DNA from: a virus
Reading direction: 5' to 3' (one strand)
IMG/VR virus record: IMGVR_UViG_3300022749_000065
Coordinates: 1-30,070 of that record
Length of the DNA: 30,070 nucleotides
In this document: positions 19,456 through 27,483 of the stretch, one piece after another
Layout: each line of letters opens with the position of its first letter
Position numbering within the stretch: the first letter of the stretch is position 1
Notes under the pieces: model-generated
Seen by the model: the letters and a program-made list of their open reading frames with translations, nothing else
The model's database searches: none
Told to the model about the DNA's origin: nothing
Position numbers and translations under genes: made by a program

Positions 19456-20406
19456 ATGCGCGAACTGTACGAGCATCTGCGAGATGGTGGAGAGCGAGCC
19501 ATTGAAGCTCTGCGTGAAAATCGTATGGAGGAGGATCTTCAGCTCGAATTCAAGACTAAATCATCGGCTGATAGATACGGATTGAGCGACGACGATAAAA
19601 AATCTTTCGGGGAATGTTTGTCCGGGTTTAGTAATTCTGCGGGCGGTCTTTTGATATTTGGAGTGCTTTGCAGGAAAGGAGAGGACGGGGTCGACTGCGT
19701 CCAAAGTTTGCACCCGATCATTGAGATTGATCGGCATGCCTCAGATTTGCGCAGCATGCTTGGCGGTTTTCTGCAGCCCGGGAATGATGGGATCGAGATA
19801 TCTGTAGTTCAATCGGAAGCGTCGCCTGGATCTGGCTACCTACTCATGCTGGTGCCCCGGTCTGAACGCAGACCACATCAATCCAGAGTAAAGGGGCATT
19901 TTCGCTATTACAAAAGGATCGGAAGAGATTTCCATCCTATGGAACATTATGACGTTGAAGATGCGTTTAGTAGAAATTCCTTGGCCGACTTACACATTGA
20001 GCTGGCAAATCATGGATATGCACGGAGCGGAGTGTTTGAATTCCGTGTTGGCCTCAATCTCAGAAACGATGCCATCGTGACTGCGAAGTACCCTTTTGTC
20101 AAAATTGGCAATCTATCTAATATTAGTCTGATGCAGGTTATGAAAGGCCATTCAGGCATAGAGGCCGTATATGCCAATGGAAGTGCCGCTGCGGTTGGAG
20201 GCGCCGATCAGGTGGTGCACAGTGCTATCCCACTTAATATGCTTACCTTGCGTATATTTGCGACCCAGGCGGATGGCGGTTGGCTGATTGACGGAGTTCC
20301 TGCTGATGAAGTGCAGATCGGATTTGATTACGCAGTGGGATGTGAAAATGGGCTTGTGAAAGAGGGAAGGTTTACGCAGCCTGCTCGCGACTTCCTCATC
20401 GCTTGA
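19456..20406 (+). CDS. Schlafen/AlbA_2-domain protein (accessory)
   Basis: A 316-residue protein with an AlbA_2 (Schlafen-like) domain in its N-terminal half. Evidence is LQLEFKTKSS near residues 28-37, the Asp/Lys-rich helix DDDKKSFGECLSGFSNSAGGLLIFGV at 45-70, and a later FRYYKRIGRDFHPMEHYDVED at 148-168. The family covers predicted nucleic-acid-binding or nuclease-like proteins, several in defence contexts. The C-terminal half (about 175-316) is a beta-rich domain that I do not recognise. GGGAGG lies six bases before the ATG. GC content is lower than in the phage backbone and a terminator-like hairpin follows, so it looks like a self-contained cargo gene. A defence or superinfection role is inference. 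Confidence 0.8.
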   Translation: MRELYEHLRDGGERAIEALRENRMEEDLQLEFKTKSSADRYGLSDDDKKSFGECLSGFSNSAGGLLIFGVLCRKGEDGVDCVQSLHPIIEIDRHASDLRSMLGGFLQPGNDGIEISVVQSEASPGSGYLLMLVPRSERRPHQSRVKGHFRYYKRIGRDFHPMEHYDVEDAFSRNSLADLHIELANHGYARSGVFEFRVGLNLRNDAIVTAKYPFVKIGNLSNISLMQVMKGHSGIEAVYANGSAAAVGGADQVVHSAIPLNMLTLRIFATQADGGWLIDGVPADEVQIGFDYAVGCENGLVKEGRFTQPARDFLIA

Positions 20407-20449
20407 CCCGTCGGGCGAAACCCGGCAGAAACCAACTGTCGCGAGACGC

Positions 20450-20486
20450 ACGCCCGGGGCTGAGAAGCCGCCGGGCGTTGTCGTTT
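20450..20486 (+). terminator. Rho-independent-like terminator after the AlbA_2 gene
   Basis: ACGCCCGG (20450-20457) pairs with CCGGGCGT (20471-20478), extended inward by GGC/GCC around a short loop, and is followed by TGTCGTTTCGG. The stem is strong and the T-run is weak. It lies 44 bases after the AlbA_2 gene's stop. Confidence 0.6.
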
Positions 20487-20706
20487 CGGTAATGAGTTTC
20501 GCCTATCTCCACTTCTGGGGCGGTCGGGTCCGGAACCGACCATGCCGCGGGCAGCTTCTGTCCCGCAGGCAACCATAGCCACTATGGGTCCCTGCAAATT
20601 TCTCGACCTCGAAGGCTCAGCCTCGGTCGCAACCTCGAACCCGCTTAACAGCTTAGGCGTTGCTCCGGCAGACGCGGGCGGTGTTCCATGTCATGATCGG
20701 TTCCCG

Positions 20707-20961
20707 ATGAGCGCCCACGCTATCGTCACCGCGATCGAGGAGGAGGCCCGCGCCTTCTGTCGCTCGCGCATGACCGGTCGGGCCGATCAGGACCTCGACG
20801 CCAAGGACGCCCACTGCAAGCGCATCGCCGCGCTGGTGCGCCAGCTTCGCCCGCAGCTCGGCACTGTCGAGAAGCGTACCTTCGGGCAGAACGGCACGAG
20901 CACGAAGGGCGTACCTTTCACGGTCGCCCGGCGTCGTCGGACGGTCCGGCCGGCGGCCTGA
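20707..20961 (+). CDS. Hypothetical small basic protein, 84 aa
   Basis: Not recognised. The sequence MSAHAIVTAIEEEARAFCRSRMTGRADQDLDAKDAHCKRIAALVRQLRPQL is helical. It is followed by a basic, Gly/Thr-rich tail (RTFGQNGTSTKGVPFTVARRRR). The frame is open further upstream to 20542, but that part looks like non-coding sequence and the ATG at 20707 begins a better protein. GC content returns to the phage norm here. It precedes the palindrome and the serine recombinase. Confidence 0.52.
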   Translation: MSAHAIVTAIEEEARAFCRSRMTGRADQDLDAKDAHCKRIAALVRQLRPQLGTVEKRTFGQNGTSTKGVPFTVARRRRTVRPAA

Positions 20962-20972
20962 TTGAGGGCCAT

Positions 20973-21000
20973 TTTCCAAGGTCTCCTGAGATCTTGGAAA
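20973..21000. repeat. 28-bp near-perfect palindrome, candidate recombinase crossover site or operator
   Basis: Two 13-base arms (TTTCCAAGGTCTC and GAGATCTTGGAAA) match at 12 of 13 positions around a central CT dinucleotide. The outer bases are framed by a direct repeat GGCCATTT (20968 and 21005). The layout of 12-13 base half-sites around a 2-base core is that of serine-recombinase crossover sites such as hix and gix. It lies about 50 bases upstream of a serine recombinase gene. Its right arm also supplies a TTGGAA that could be part of that gene's promoter. Confidence 0.6.
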
Positions 21001-21048
21001 TATCGGCCATTTAGACGCTAAAACATTAGCAAAATCAGAGGCTTGCAG

Positions 21049-21900
21049 GTGGTTTCGGGCTCACGTCGTGTGGGCCGCCAGCGGGCCCGGAATAAAATCC
21101 AGACCGACACGAAGGCAGCCAGCGCCGTCCGGGCGCTCGGGTACCTGCGGGTCTCCACGGAAGAGCAGGCCGCGACCGGCCACGGGCTTGAGGCGCAGGA
21201 GAAGGCGGTCCGCGCCTTCGCCGAGAGCCAGGGCTACGAGCTGATCGAGGTCCTCACCGACCCGGGTGTATCGGGCGCAACCCGGCCCGCCGATCGCCCC
21301 GCCTTCGGGCAGGCGCTGGAGTTCGCCGCGGCCAAGGCCTTCGACGTGCTGCTGGTGGCGAAGATCGACCGGCTGTCTCGCGATATCCGCCACGCGATGA
21401 CGACGGTCTCAGATCTCGCCGAGCAGCACGAGGTGGCGTTCCGGTCGGTCACGGAATCGGTGATCGACACGTCCAACCCGATGGGTCGGACCTTCTTCGC
21501 GATCTTCGCCGGCATGGCGGAGAACGAGCGGTTCGTGATCCGGGACCGGACTGCCAGCGGCCGAGTGGCCAAGGCCGGCAAGGGCGGCTTTGCCGGAGGC
21601 AAGGCGCCCTACGGTTACACCAAGGATCTGGAAGGCGGCCTCCGGGTCGTCCCGGAGCAGGCGCGCATTGTGCGCCGGATCTACCAGGAGCGCCGCCGCA
21701 AGCGGACGCTCCAGGCTATCGCCGACGGCTTGAACGCCGAGGGCATCCCGGCGCCGAAGGGCGGCCGCTGGGCCGTCTCCACGGTCGCGTACGTGACCGA
21801 CAACCCGAAATATCGCGGCGCGATCGAGTACCTGTTCCGCTGGAAGGGGACCGAGACGCACGTCCTGCAGCCGGGCGCCCACGCCGCGATCATCGGCTGA
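21049..21900 (+). CDS. Serine recombinase (resolvase plus Recombinase domains), short form
   Basis: A 283-residue serine recombinase. The catalytic domain begins VRALGYLRVSTEEQAATGHGLEAQ with nucleophile S36, followed by DPGVSGATRPADRPAF and AKIDRLSRDIRHAM (family arginines) and TFFAIFAGMAENERFVIRDRT. A Recombinase (PF07508-type) DNA-binding domain follows: GGKAPYGYTKD, VPEQARIVRRIYQERRRKRTLQAIADGLNAEGI, then YVTDNPKYRGAIEYLF. The protein ends there, without the zinc ribbon and coiled coil of large serine integrases (usually 450-550 residues). The GTG at 21049 has AGAGG seven bases upstream and is preferred to the TTG at 21043. The phage also has a tyrosine integrase, so this enzyme is probably an invertase, resolvase or cargo mobility gene. 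Confidence 0.9.
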   Translation: MVSGSRRVGRQRARNKIQTDTKAASAVRALGYLRVSTEEQAATGHGLEAQEKAVRAFAESQGYELIEVLTDPGVSGATRPADRPAFGQALEFAAAKAFDVLLVAKIDRLSRDIRHAMTTVSDLAEQHEVAFRSVTESVIDTSNPMGRTFFAIFAGMAENERFVIRDRTASGRVAKAGKGGFAGGKAPYGYTKDLEGGLRVVPEQARIVRRIYQERRRKRTLQAIADGLNAEGIPAPKGGRWAVSTVAYVTDNPKYRGAIEYLFRWKGTETHVLQPGAHAAIIG

Positions 21901-21912
21901 CGAAAGCTCCAC

Positions 21913-22146
21913 ATGATTGTCTCGAAGCTTCACGCCTCCATCCAGGAGGCGCGCGTTGCCGCGCTCATCGGCCGGACCACGCTGTCCGGCGTCGCTGCGC
22001 TCCACATGGCGAACGTCGTCCAGGCCTGGAACGCGATCGCGCCGAAGCGCATCGCTGCCACGCGTGAGGTACCCGATGCCACGATGGTGCTGCACCCGAC
22101 CAAGGGCTGGCGCCGGATCTCGCACAAGCGCCTCGGCATCGCCTGA
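21913..22146 (+). CDS. Hypothetical small protein, 77 aa
   Basis: Not recognised. It reads MIVSKLHASIQEARVAALIGRTTLSGVAALHMANVVQAWN followed by a basic C-terminus (HPTKGWRRISHKRLGIA). It is the first of four small coupled genes leading into the packaging module, and its stop shares a base with the next ATG (TGATG). It starts 12 bases after the recombinase stop. Confidence 0.58.
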   Translation: MIVSKLHASIQEARVAALIGRTTLSGVAALHMANVVQAWNAIAPKRIAATREVPDATMVLHPTKGWRRISHKRLGIA

Positions 22147-22370
22147 TGCGCACCGGCGCGGAGCACACCGCGGCCGACGCCGAGCAGGCGCTTCGGCACG
22201 CGCAGCGCCTTCAGCGTGACCCGGCGGCCCAGGCCTACGGTGATGATCTGCGCCGCCGTGGCTTCCTCCGCCAGCCGACGCCGCTCCCGGCGGAGAGTCC
22301 GTACGACGAGGCACGGGCCGGCGAGTTCGAGGTCCGCCGCTCCATGGCGATGCGGAACGCCCGGCCATGA
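22146..22370 (+). CDS. Hypothetical small protein, 74 aa
   Basis: Not recognised. It is a polar helical protein (AADAEQALRHAQRLQRDPAAQAYGDDLRRRGFL) with a second short helix near the C-terminus (YDEARAGEFEVRRSMAMRN). Its start uses the preceding stop (TGATG) and its stop overlaps the next gene (ATGA). Confidence 0.58.
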   Translation: MRTGAEHTAADAEQALRHAQRLQRDPAAQAYGDDLRRRGFLRQPTPLPAESPYDEARAGEFEVRRSMAMRNARP

Positions 22371-22555
22371 TCAAGCGCCTCGTCCTCCGTTGGCTGTTCG
22401 GCACCCAGCCGGCGGCCGCCGAACCGATCGTCCATCGCGGCGAGCGCGAGCTGACCCGCGGCGCCGGTCTCGGTGCGGCGGCTGGCCCGGTCGCGAAGCT
22501 GTCCTACGACGAGGCGCTGCGGTGCTTCGGCGTTAAGCAGGGAGGCCGGCTCTAA
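22367..22555 (+). CDS. Hypothetical small basic protein, 62 aa
   Basis: Not recognised. The N-terminus MIKRLVLRWLFGTQPAAAEP is a basic amphipathic segment that could associate with a membrane. The remainder is polar and ends LSYDEALRCFGVKQGGRL. ATGA and TAATG overlaps with both neighbours support it. Confidence 0.55.
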   Translation: MIKRLVLRWLFGTQPAAAEPIVHRGERELTRGAGLGAAAGPVAKLSYDEALRCFGVKQGGRL

Positions 22556-22839
22556 TGCTGCTGCGCATCGCCCCGCTCTACCTCGCGACGTCGCTGCTCC
22601 TCTGGATGCTGGCGGTCGCGACGGGTCACGCCGAGACGCACGGCTTCATGGCCGGCGCCCTCGCCTGCCCGGCCGGCGTTCAGGGTCCGGACTGCACCCG
22701 CGAGACTGCGCTCGACGTGCTCACCCAGCCGGTGGCGCTGCTCACCCAGTGCCCGATGGTCGGCACACTGCTGGCCACGCATCTGAGCCTGCCGGCCGGC
22801 GGCACGCACAAGACGTTCTGCGAGCGGCGACGCTCCTGA
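22555..22839 (+). CDS. Small exported or membrane-anchored protein, 94 aa
   Basis: Residues 1-26 (MLLRIAPLYLATSLLLWMLA, then VATGHA) form a good Sec signal peptide with a possible cleavage after GHA, or an uncleaved anchor. The mature part has four cysteines (ACPAG, PDCTRE, TQCPM, TFCERR) that could form two disulphides in the periplasm. The function is unknown. Phages place small periplasmic proteins near packaging genes for lysis control or superinfection exclusion, but no spanin or holin signature is seen. The next gene starts 22 bases later. Confidence 0.62.
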   Translation: MLLRIAPLYLATSLLLWMLAVATGHAETHGFMAGALACPAGVQGPDCTRETALDVLTQPVALLTQCPMVGTLLATHLSLPAGGTHKTFCERRRS

Positions 22840-22861
22840 GATCAGGCACGAAACAGGCCCC

Positions 22862-23152
22862 ATGAGCCAGTTCCAGCCAGGTCAGTCCGGCAACCCCGGC
22901 GGCCGCCCGAAGGCTTCGGCCAAGGTCCGCGACCTCGCTCGCGAATACACCGAGCAAGCCCTGCAGGTGCTCGTGCAGATCGCGACCGAGGGCGAGAGCG
23001 AGGCGGCTCGTGTCGCGGCGGCCAACGCCATCCTCGACCGTGGCTACGGCAAGCCGACCCAGCCCATCGATGGCGATGGCGAGGGCGGCGCGATCCCGAC
23101 CGGCATGACGGTGACCTTCATCCGGCCCGGGCAGACGCCCGATGAAGGTTGA
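22862..23152 (+). CDS. DUF5681 protein, putative terminase small subunit
   Basis: A 96-residue protein that begins with the DUF5681 signature (FQPGQSGNPGGRPK at residues 4-17). A helical segment follows (VRDLAREYTEQALQVLVQIATEGESEAARVAAANAILDRGYGKP). This family lies directly before large terminase genes in many phages and is taken as the small subunit or DNA-recognition partner; direct proof is limited. The basic N-terminal GxxGNPxGRP loop could contact DNA. Its last 11 bases overlap the terminase start. Confidence 0.85.
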   Translation: MSQFQPGQSGNPGGRPKASAKVRDLAREYTEQALQVLVQIATEGESEAARVAAANAILDRGYGKPTQPIDGDGEGGAIPTGMTVTFIRPGQTPDEG

Positions 23153-24446
23153 GTTCCCGGAGAAGCTCGCCTTCCTGTTCGAGCCGGCGCGCTACAAGAT
23201 CGCCTACGGCGGCCGCGGCGGCGCCAAATCCTGGGGCTTCGGCCGCGCCCTGCTGATCATGGGCGCGCAGCGTCCGCTCCGTGTCCTGTGCGCCCGCGAG
23301 TTCCAGAACAGCATCGCGGAATCGGCGCACGCGCTGTTCGCGCAGCAGATCGACCTCCTCGGGCTCGACGGCCTGTACGAGGTCCAGGAGAAGCGGATCC
23401 TCGGCCGAAACGGCACCGAGTTCATCTTCAAGGGCCTCCGCCACAACGTGGCCTCCGTGAAGTCCACGGAAGGCGTGGATGTGGCTTGGGTCGAGGAAGC
23501 CCGCACCGTCTCGAAGACGTCCTGGGACGTGCTGATCCCGACCATCCGCAAGGAAGGCTCGGAGATCTGGATCAGCTTCAACACGGAGCTGGAGGAGGAC
23601 GAGACCTACCAGCGCTTCGTGAAGAAGCCGCCGACCGGCGCGCGGGTCGTGAAGATCGGCTGGGAGGACAATCCCTGGTTCCCGGAGGTGCTCCGGCAGG
23701 AAGCACTCGACCTGAAGGCCCGTGACCCGGTCGCCTACGAGACGGTCTGGGGCGGCAACTGCAAGCAGGTCCTCGACGGCGCGATCTACACCCACGAGAT
23801 CCTAGCCGCGACGCGGGCCGGCCGGTTCCGGAAGATCGCCTTCGACCCGACGAAGCCCGTGCACACGTTCTGGGATCTGGGCCGGGCCGACAAGACCAGC
23901 ATCTGGTTCGCCCAGCAGGTCGGCTTCGAGTTCCGGCTGATCGACTTCTACGAGAACCGCGGCTTCGCGCTCAGCCACTACCTGGAGATGCTGACGCAGC
24001 GGATCACCGACTGCGGCTACGCCTACGGTGAGCACTGGCTCCCGCACGACGCGCAGAACGAGCTCCTCGCCTCCGAGCGGACGATCGAGCAGCAGATGTG
24101 GGCGGCCGGGCACGAGGTCTGGATCACGCCGAAGCTCTCGGTCGCCGCCGGCATCGATGCGGCGCGCCAGGTGTTCGCGCGGTGCTTCTTCGACGAGGAC
24201 CGGTGCGCCGACGGGATCCAGGCGCTGCGGAACTACCGCTACGACGTAGACCCGAACACGCAGGCCTTCTCGAAGAACCCGCTGCACGATTGGGCGAGCC
24301 ACGCGGCCGACGCCTTCCGGTACTTCGCCGTCGCGATCGCCGAGCCGCAGTCGCCGCCGAAGGAAGAGCCCGGCCCGCAAGACCGCTACGCGCGCATCCG
24401 CCGTCGCGAGCGCACCGAAACTGACGAAGGTACCGGATGGGCGTGA
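23142..24446 (+). CDS. Terminase large subunit (PBSX-type)
   Basis: The packaging motor, 434 residues. The ATPase domain has a Walker-A-like GGRGGAKSWGFGRALL (23-38) and Walker B with the catalytic Glu pair in VDVAWVEEA (112-120). The coupling motif follows in WISFNTE. The C-terminal RNase-H-like nuclease has D245 in HTFWDLGRADKTS, D303 in LPHDAQNE and D383/D390 in HDWASHAADAFRY. The segment KIGWEDNPWFPEVLRQEALDLKARDPVAYETVWGG is typical of the PBSX/Terminase_3 group. Its length is normal. It overlaps the small-subunit gene upstream and the portal gene downstream by about 10 bases each. Confidence 0.96.
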   Translation: MKVEFPEKLAFLFEPARYKIAYGGRGGAKSWGFGRALLIMGAQRPLRVLCAREFQNSIAESAHALFAQQIDLLGLDGLYEVQEKRILGRNGTEFIFKGLRHNVASVKSTEGVDVAWVEEARTVSKTSWDVLIPTIRKEGSEIWISFNTELEEDETYQRFVKKPPTGARVVKIGWEDNPWFPEVLRQEALDLKARDPVAYETVWGGNCKQVLDGAIYTHEILAATRAGRFRKIAFDPTKPVHTFWDLGRADKTSIWFAQQVGFEFRLIDFYENRGFALSHYLEMLTQRITDCGYAYGEHWLPHDAQNELLASERTIEQQMWAAGHEVWITPKLSVAAGIDAARQVFARCFFDEDRCADGIQALRNYRYDVDPNTQAFSKNPLHDWASHAADAFRYFAVAIAEPQSPPKEEPGPQDRYARIRRRERTETDEGTGWA

Positions 24447-26530
24447 CGGACACCGACGCGCCGGCCGATGAGGCCGTGTCGCCGGAAGAGCAGGAGGGCC
24501 TCGACCGCGAGGCGCTGATGCGCAAGCTGCGGGCTTGGTTCCGCGCGGACCGCGATGCCTCGTCGGAGTGGCGGAAGGAGGCGAAGACCGACTTCGACTT
24601 CGTGGCCGGTCACCAGTGGGACGAGCGAGACCTTGCCGTCCTGAAGGAGCAGCGCCGGCCGCCGATCACGTTCAACCGCGTCTTGCCGGTGATCAAGGCG
24701 GTGGCGGGATCCGAGGTCTCGGCCCGCCAGGACATCCAGTATCTGCCGCGCGAGGTCGGCGACTCGGCGCTGAACGAGGTGCTGACGGAAGCCTCGCGCT
24801 ACCTCGCCGACGAGGCGGACGCGGAGGATGAGGAATCGGATGCCTTCGTGGATGCCGTGATCTGCGGCGTCGGCGTGATCGAGCAGCGGCTCGACTATGA
24901 GACCAACCCCGACGGCGATTACGTCGAGGATCGGGTGAACCCGCTCGAGATGTTCTGGGACCACACGGCGACGAAGCGCGGCCTGTCCGACGCGCGGCGT
25001 GTGTTCCGGGCCAAGACCATGGACCGGGCCGAGGCCGAGGGACTGTTCCCGGATGCCGACCCGTCCGACCTCGACGCGGCCTGGGCGGAGGATCGCGACG
25101 GCGGCGAGACGCATCACCCGCTGCAGGCCGGTGAGCACCGGATGGACCGCCGTGAGTCGGCCGACGCCGGCACCGACCGCGTCACCATCGTCGAGGTGCA
25201 ATGGTGGGAGCGCGAGAAGGTCGCGGTCGTCATCAACCCGCAGACCGGCGAGCCGATGGACATGGACCCGGCCAAGGCGAAGGTGCTGGTCCAGCGCGCC
25301 GCCGCGATGGGCATGCCGCCCGTGCAGGTGTTCCACCAGATGAAGCGCGTCTACCGGCGCGCGTTCCTCGGCGCGACCGTGCTGGAGGAAGGCCCCGCCC
25401 CGGCCGGCGACCGCTTCTCGTACGCGTTCCTCACGGGCGACCGGGATCAGAACAAGGGCTCCTGGTTCGGGATCGTGCGCCCGATGCGCGATCCGCAGCG
25501 GTTCGCCAACACGTTCCTCAGCCAGACCCACGACATGCTGAACCGCCAGGCCAAGGGCGGGCACTTCGCCGAGACCTCGGCGGTGAAGGATGTGCGGCAG
25601 TTCGAGACCTCGGCGGCCAAGCCCGGCGCGACGACCTGGGTGAACCCTGGGGCGCTGCGCTCCGGCGCGATCAAGGAAAAGGGTCTGCCGCAGCTGCCGG
25701 CTGGGCACTGGCAGATGATGGAGTTCGCGATCCGCTCGATTCCCGACGTGTCCGGCGTAAACGCGGAGATGCTCGGCCAGCAGCAGAACGATCAGGCCGG
25801 CGTGCTTGAGGTCGAGCGCAAGCGGACGGTCATGAACATCCTCGCCACCGCTTTCAACGCGCTGCGGCGGGCCCGCAAGCATATCGGCCGTGTGCGGCTC
25901 CACTTTATTCAGACCTACCTCTCGGACGGCCGCCTCGTGCGCATCACCGGCCCGCAGGGCCAGCGTGTGATCCCGCTGCTGCGCGACCAGACCGCGGGCG
26001 ACTTCGACGTGGTGATCGACGAGGCGCCCTCGTCGCCGAACCAGCAGCAGGTCGTCTGGCAGACCTTCGTGTCGGTGTTGCCGATCATGAAGGACATGAT
26101 CACCCCGCAGGTGCTCCTCGAGGTCCTGCCCTACTCGCCGTTCCCGGACAGCTTCGTCGCCAAGATGCGCGAGCTGCTCGCCCAGCAGCAGAGCGATCCG
26201 GAGGCGCAGCAGCAGAAGCAGATGGCCATGCAGCAGGTGCTCACGGCGATCGAGGATAAGGCCGCCGGTGCCGACCTGAAGCGCGCCCAGGCTCAGCACC
26301 AGCGCTCGCTCAGCACGTACGACCAGGTCGACACGGTCGGGCGCACGCTGGAGATCGCACACGGCCACGTCCAGGCGACGCAGGGGCACCAGAGCACCGC
26401 CGCGCCGCATCAGCATGCCGGGCCGGTTCCCACGCCGATCCCGGTGGATCCGGCGCCCTACGGTGGCCAGCTCGCGCTACCGGCGCCGGCACCCGCTCCT
26501 CAGCCCTACCCGGGCCAGCCCAGCTTCTAA
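24437..26530 (+). CDS. Portal protein (P22-like)
   Basis: A 697-residue portal of the P22 type, the dodecameric channel through which DNA enters the head. Recognisable parts are the N-terminal WRKEAKTDFDFVAGHQWDERDL and RRPPITFNRVLPVIKAVAGSE, the segment AVICGVGVIEQRLDY, and the conserved NPLEMFWDHTATKRGLSDARRVFRAK. Then come the wing and stem region (GIVRPMRDPQRFANTFLSQTHDMLNRQAKGG) and SGVNAEMLGQQQNDQAGV. The last 150 residues are Gln-, Ala- and Pro-rich helix, like the P22 barrel extension. The start lies within the end of the terminase gene. Confidence 0.92.
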   Translation: MGVTDTDAPADEAVSPEEQEGLDREALMRKLRAWFRADRDASSEWRKEAKTDFDFVAGHQWDERDLAVLKEQRRPPITFNRVLPVIKAVAGSEVSARQDIQYLPREVGDSALNEVLTEASRYLADEADAEDEESDAFVDAVICGVGVIEQRLDYETNPDGDYVEDRVNPLEMFWDHTATKRGLSDARRVFRAKTMDRAEAEGLFPDADPSDLDAAWAEDRDGGETHHPLQAGEHRMDRRESADAGTDRVTIVEVQWWEREKVAVVINPQTGEPMDMDPAKAKVLVQRAAAMGMPPVQVFHQMKRVYRRAFLGATVLEEGPAPAGDRFSYAFLTGDRDQNKGSWFGIVRPMRDPQRFANTFLSQTHDMLNRQAKGGHFAETSAVKDVRQFETSAAKPGATTWVNPGALRSGAIKEKGLPQLPAGHWQMMEFAIRSIPDVSGVNAEMLGQQQNDQAGVLEVERKRTVMNILATAFNALRRARKHIGRVRLHFIQTYLSDGRLVRITGPQGQRVIPLLRDQTAGDFDVVIDEAPSSPNQQQVVWQTFVSVLPIMKDMITPQVLLEVLPYSPFPDSFVAKMRELLAQQQSDPEAQQQKQMAMQQVLTAIEDKAAGADLKRAQAQHQRSLSTYDQVDTVGRTLEIAHGHVQATQGHQSTAAPHQHAGPVPTPIPVDPAPYGGQLALPAPAPAPQPYPGQPSF

Positions 26531-26545
26531 CCAGCAGGAACACAC

Positions 26546-27010
26546 ATGGCAGTTGAGCAGAGCGCGGTCCGCGAGGGCACGCGGTGGGATCTCCGTGGCC
26601 GCGTGGTCGTGGTCGATGAGGTGACGGCCAAGTCCGTCGTCTTCGTCGAGCAGTTCTGCCTCCATTCGGAGGTCATGAAGCTCGACCGCTTCCTCGAACA
26701 GGCGGCTGACCCGCTCCGTGCCGAGCACTCCCGGCTCATGGACGGCCTGATGCACGCGATGCACGATCTGCCCAGCGACAGCTCGACCGGCAAGACGCTG
26801 AAGGTGCTGCGTGACGTGGCCGTCTACCTGCTGGAGCGCATACCTCCGACCGTCCCGGCGTACGTCGAGCCGGTTGTCGCCCCTTCGCCGCCTCCCAAGC
26901 CCATGCCTGAGCCGGTTGTCCAGTGCGAGGCTGAGGCCCAGCAGGTCGAAGACTACGCCATCGCGATGCCGGACTACGATCCGCCCAGCGTGAAGAAGCG
27001 CCGGTTCTGA
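26546..27010 (+). CDS. Hypothetical protein, 154 aa
   Basis: Not recognised. The N-terminal half appears folded (EGTRWDLRGRVVVVDEVTAKSVVFVEQFCLH, then HSRLMDGLMHAMHDLPSDSSTGKTLKVLRDVAVYLLERI). The C-terminal 50 residues are Pro/Val/Glu-rich and end in KKRRF. The GTRWDLRGRVVVVDE pattern suggests a small beta-barrel. It starts 15 bases after the portal stop, with CAGGAA upstream. The position suggests a minor head protein or an internal regulator of head assembly. Confidence 0.62.
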   Translation: MAVEQSAVREGTRWDLRGRVVVVDEVTAKSVVFVEQFCLHSEVMKLDRFLEQAADPLRAEHSRLMDGLMHAMHDLPSDSSTGKTLKVLRDVAVYLLERIPPTVPAYVEPVVAPSPPPKPMPEPVVQCEAEAQQVEDYAIAMPDYDPPSVKKRRF

Positions 27011-27013
27011 TCC

Positions 27014-27265
27014 ATGCGCCTCGTCCAGCTCCGCATCTTTTCCGGCGACCCGTCGGTGGAGGGTGACGTCGTGTTCGTCGCCCCTGCGAACGTCGGCATG
27101 GTCGCGTTCGGCATGGCCGAGCCACCGTGCGCCGAGGTGTACCCCGTGGTCGGTCCGATGATGCTCGTGGAGGGCTCAGTCGAGCACGTGGCGGCGCTGG
27201 TCTCCGACGGCGAGATCAGCTGCCGCGAAGACCCCTACTTCGCCCGCGCTCGCTCTCAGAGCTGA
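27014..27265 (+). CDS. Hypothetical beta-rich protein, 83 aa
   Basis: Not recognised. Predominantly beta in appearance: MRLVQLRIFSGDPSVEGDVVFVAPANVGMVAFGM, EVYPVVGPMMLVEGSVEHVAALVSDGEI. It could be a small decoration or head-joining protein given its place after the portal, but there is no motif. Its last ten bases overlap the convergent gene at 27256-27483. Confidence 0.62.
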   Translation: MRLVQLRIFSGDPSVEGDVVFVAPANVGMVAFGMAEPPCAEVYPVVGPMMLVEGSVEHVAALVSDGEISCREDPYFARARSQS

Positions 27266-27483
27266 CGGCGCTCGAACGTCACATCCACGCCGTGAAGGCG
27301 CACGTCGCCCCGGATCTTGGCGTGCTGGTCACTGGCAAGGTTTGAATTCAACTCTGCCTGGGAAATCGATCTGGCTTCGTAGGCGTCGCGGCCTTTGGGC
27401 ATCACGACCCGCAGCTCGACGCCGTCTGCCGGCAGCCCGTGGCGCTCCAACCACTGGCGCAGCTCCAGAACAACCCGATCCAT
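27256..27483 (-). CDS. Leftward gene inside the head module, 75 aa
   Basis: Not recognised. The protein reads MDRVVLELRQWLERHGLPADGVELRVVMPKGRDAYEARSISQ, then LASDQHAKIRGDVRLHGVDVTFERR. This suggests an N-terminal helix followed by a beta sheet, like a small modulator. GGAG lies seven bases before the ATG. It is the only gene in the head module that runs leftward, so it must have its own promoter and is a moron candidate. The remaining 120 bases up to 27604 show only the approach to the scaffold gene. Confidence 0.6.
   Translation of the reverse strand: MDRVVLELRQWLERHGLPADGVELRVVMPKGRDAYEARSISQAELNSNLASDQHAKIRGDVRLHGVDVTFERRQL

Noticed and set aside
20406-20706. Upstream extension of the 84-aa gene frame to 20542
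   Set aside because: The added 55 codons read as random sequence and overlap the region just after a terminator; the internal ATG begins the convincing protein.
24386-26416. 676-codon leftward frame opposite the portal gene
   Set aside because: It is a typical antisense frame of a GC-rich gene (His-, Arg- and Leu-rich, no domain), and the plus strand encodes a clear portal.
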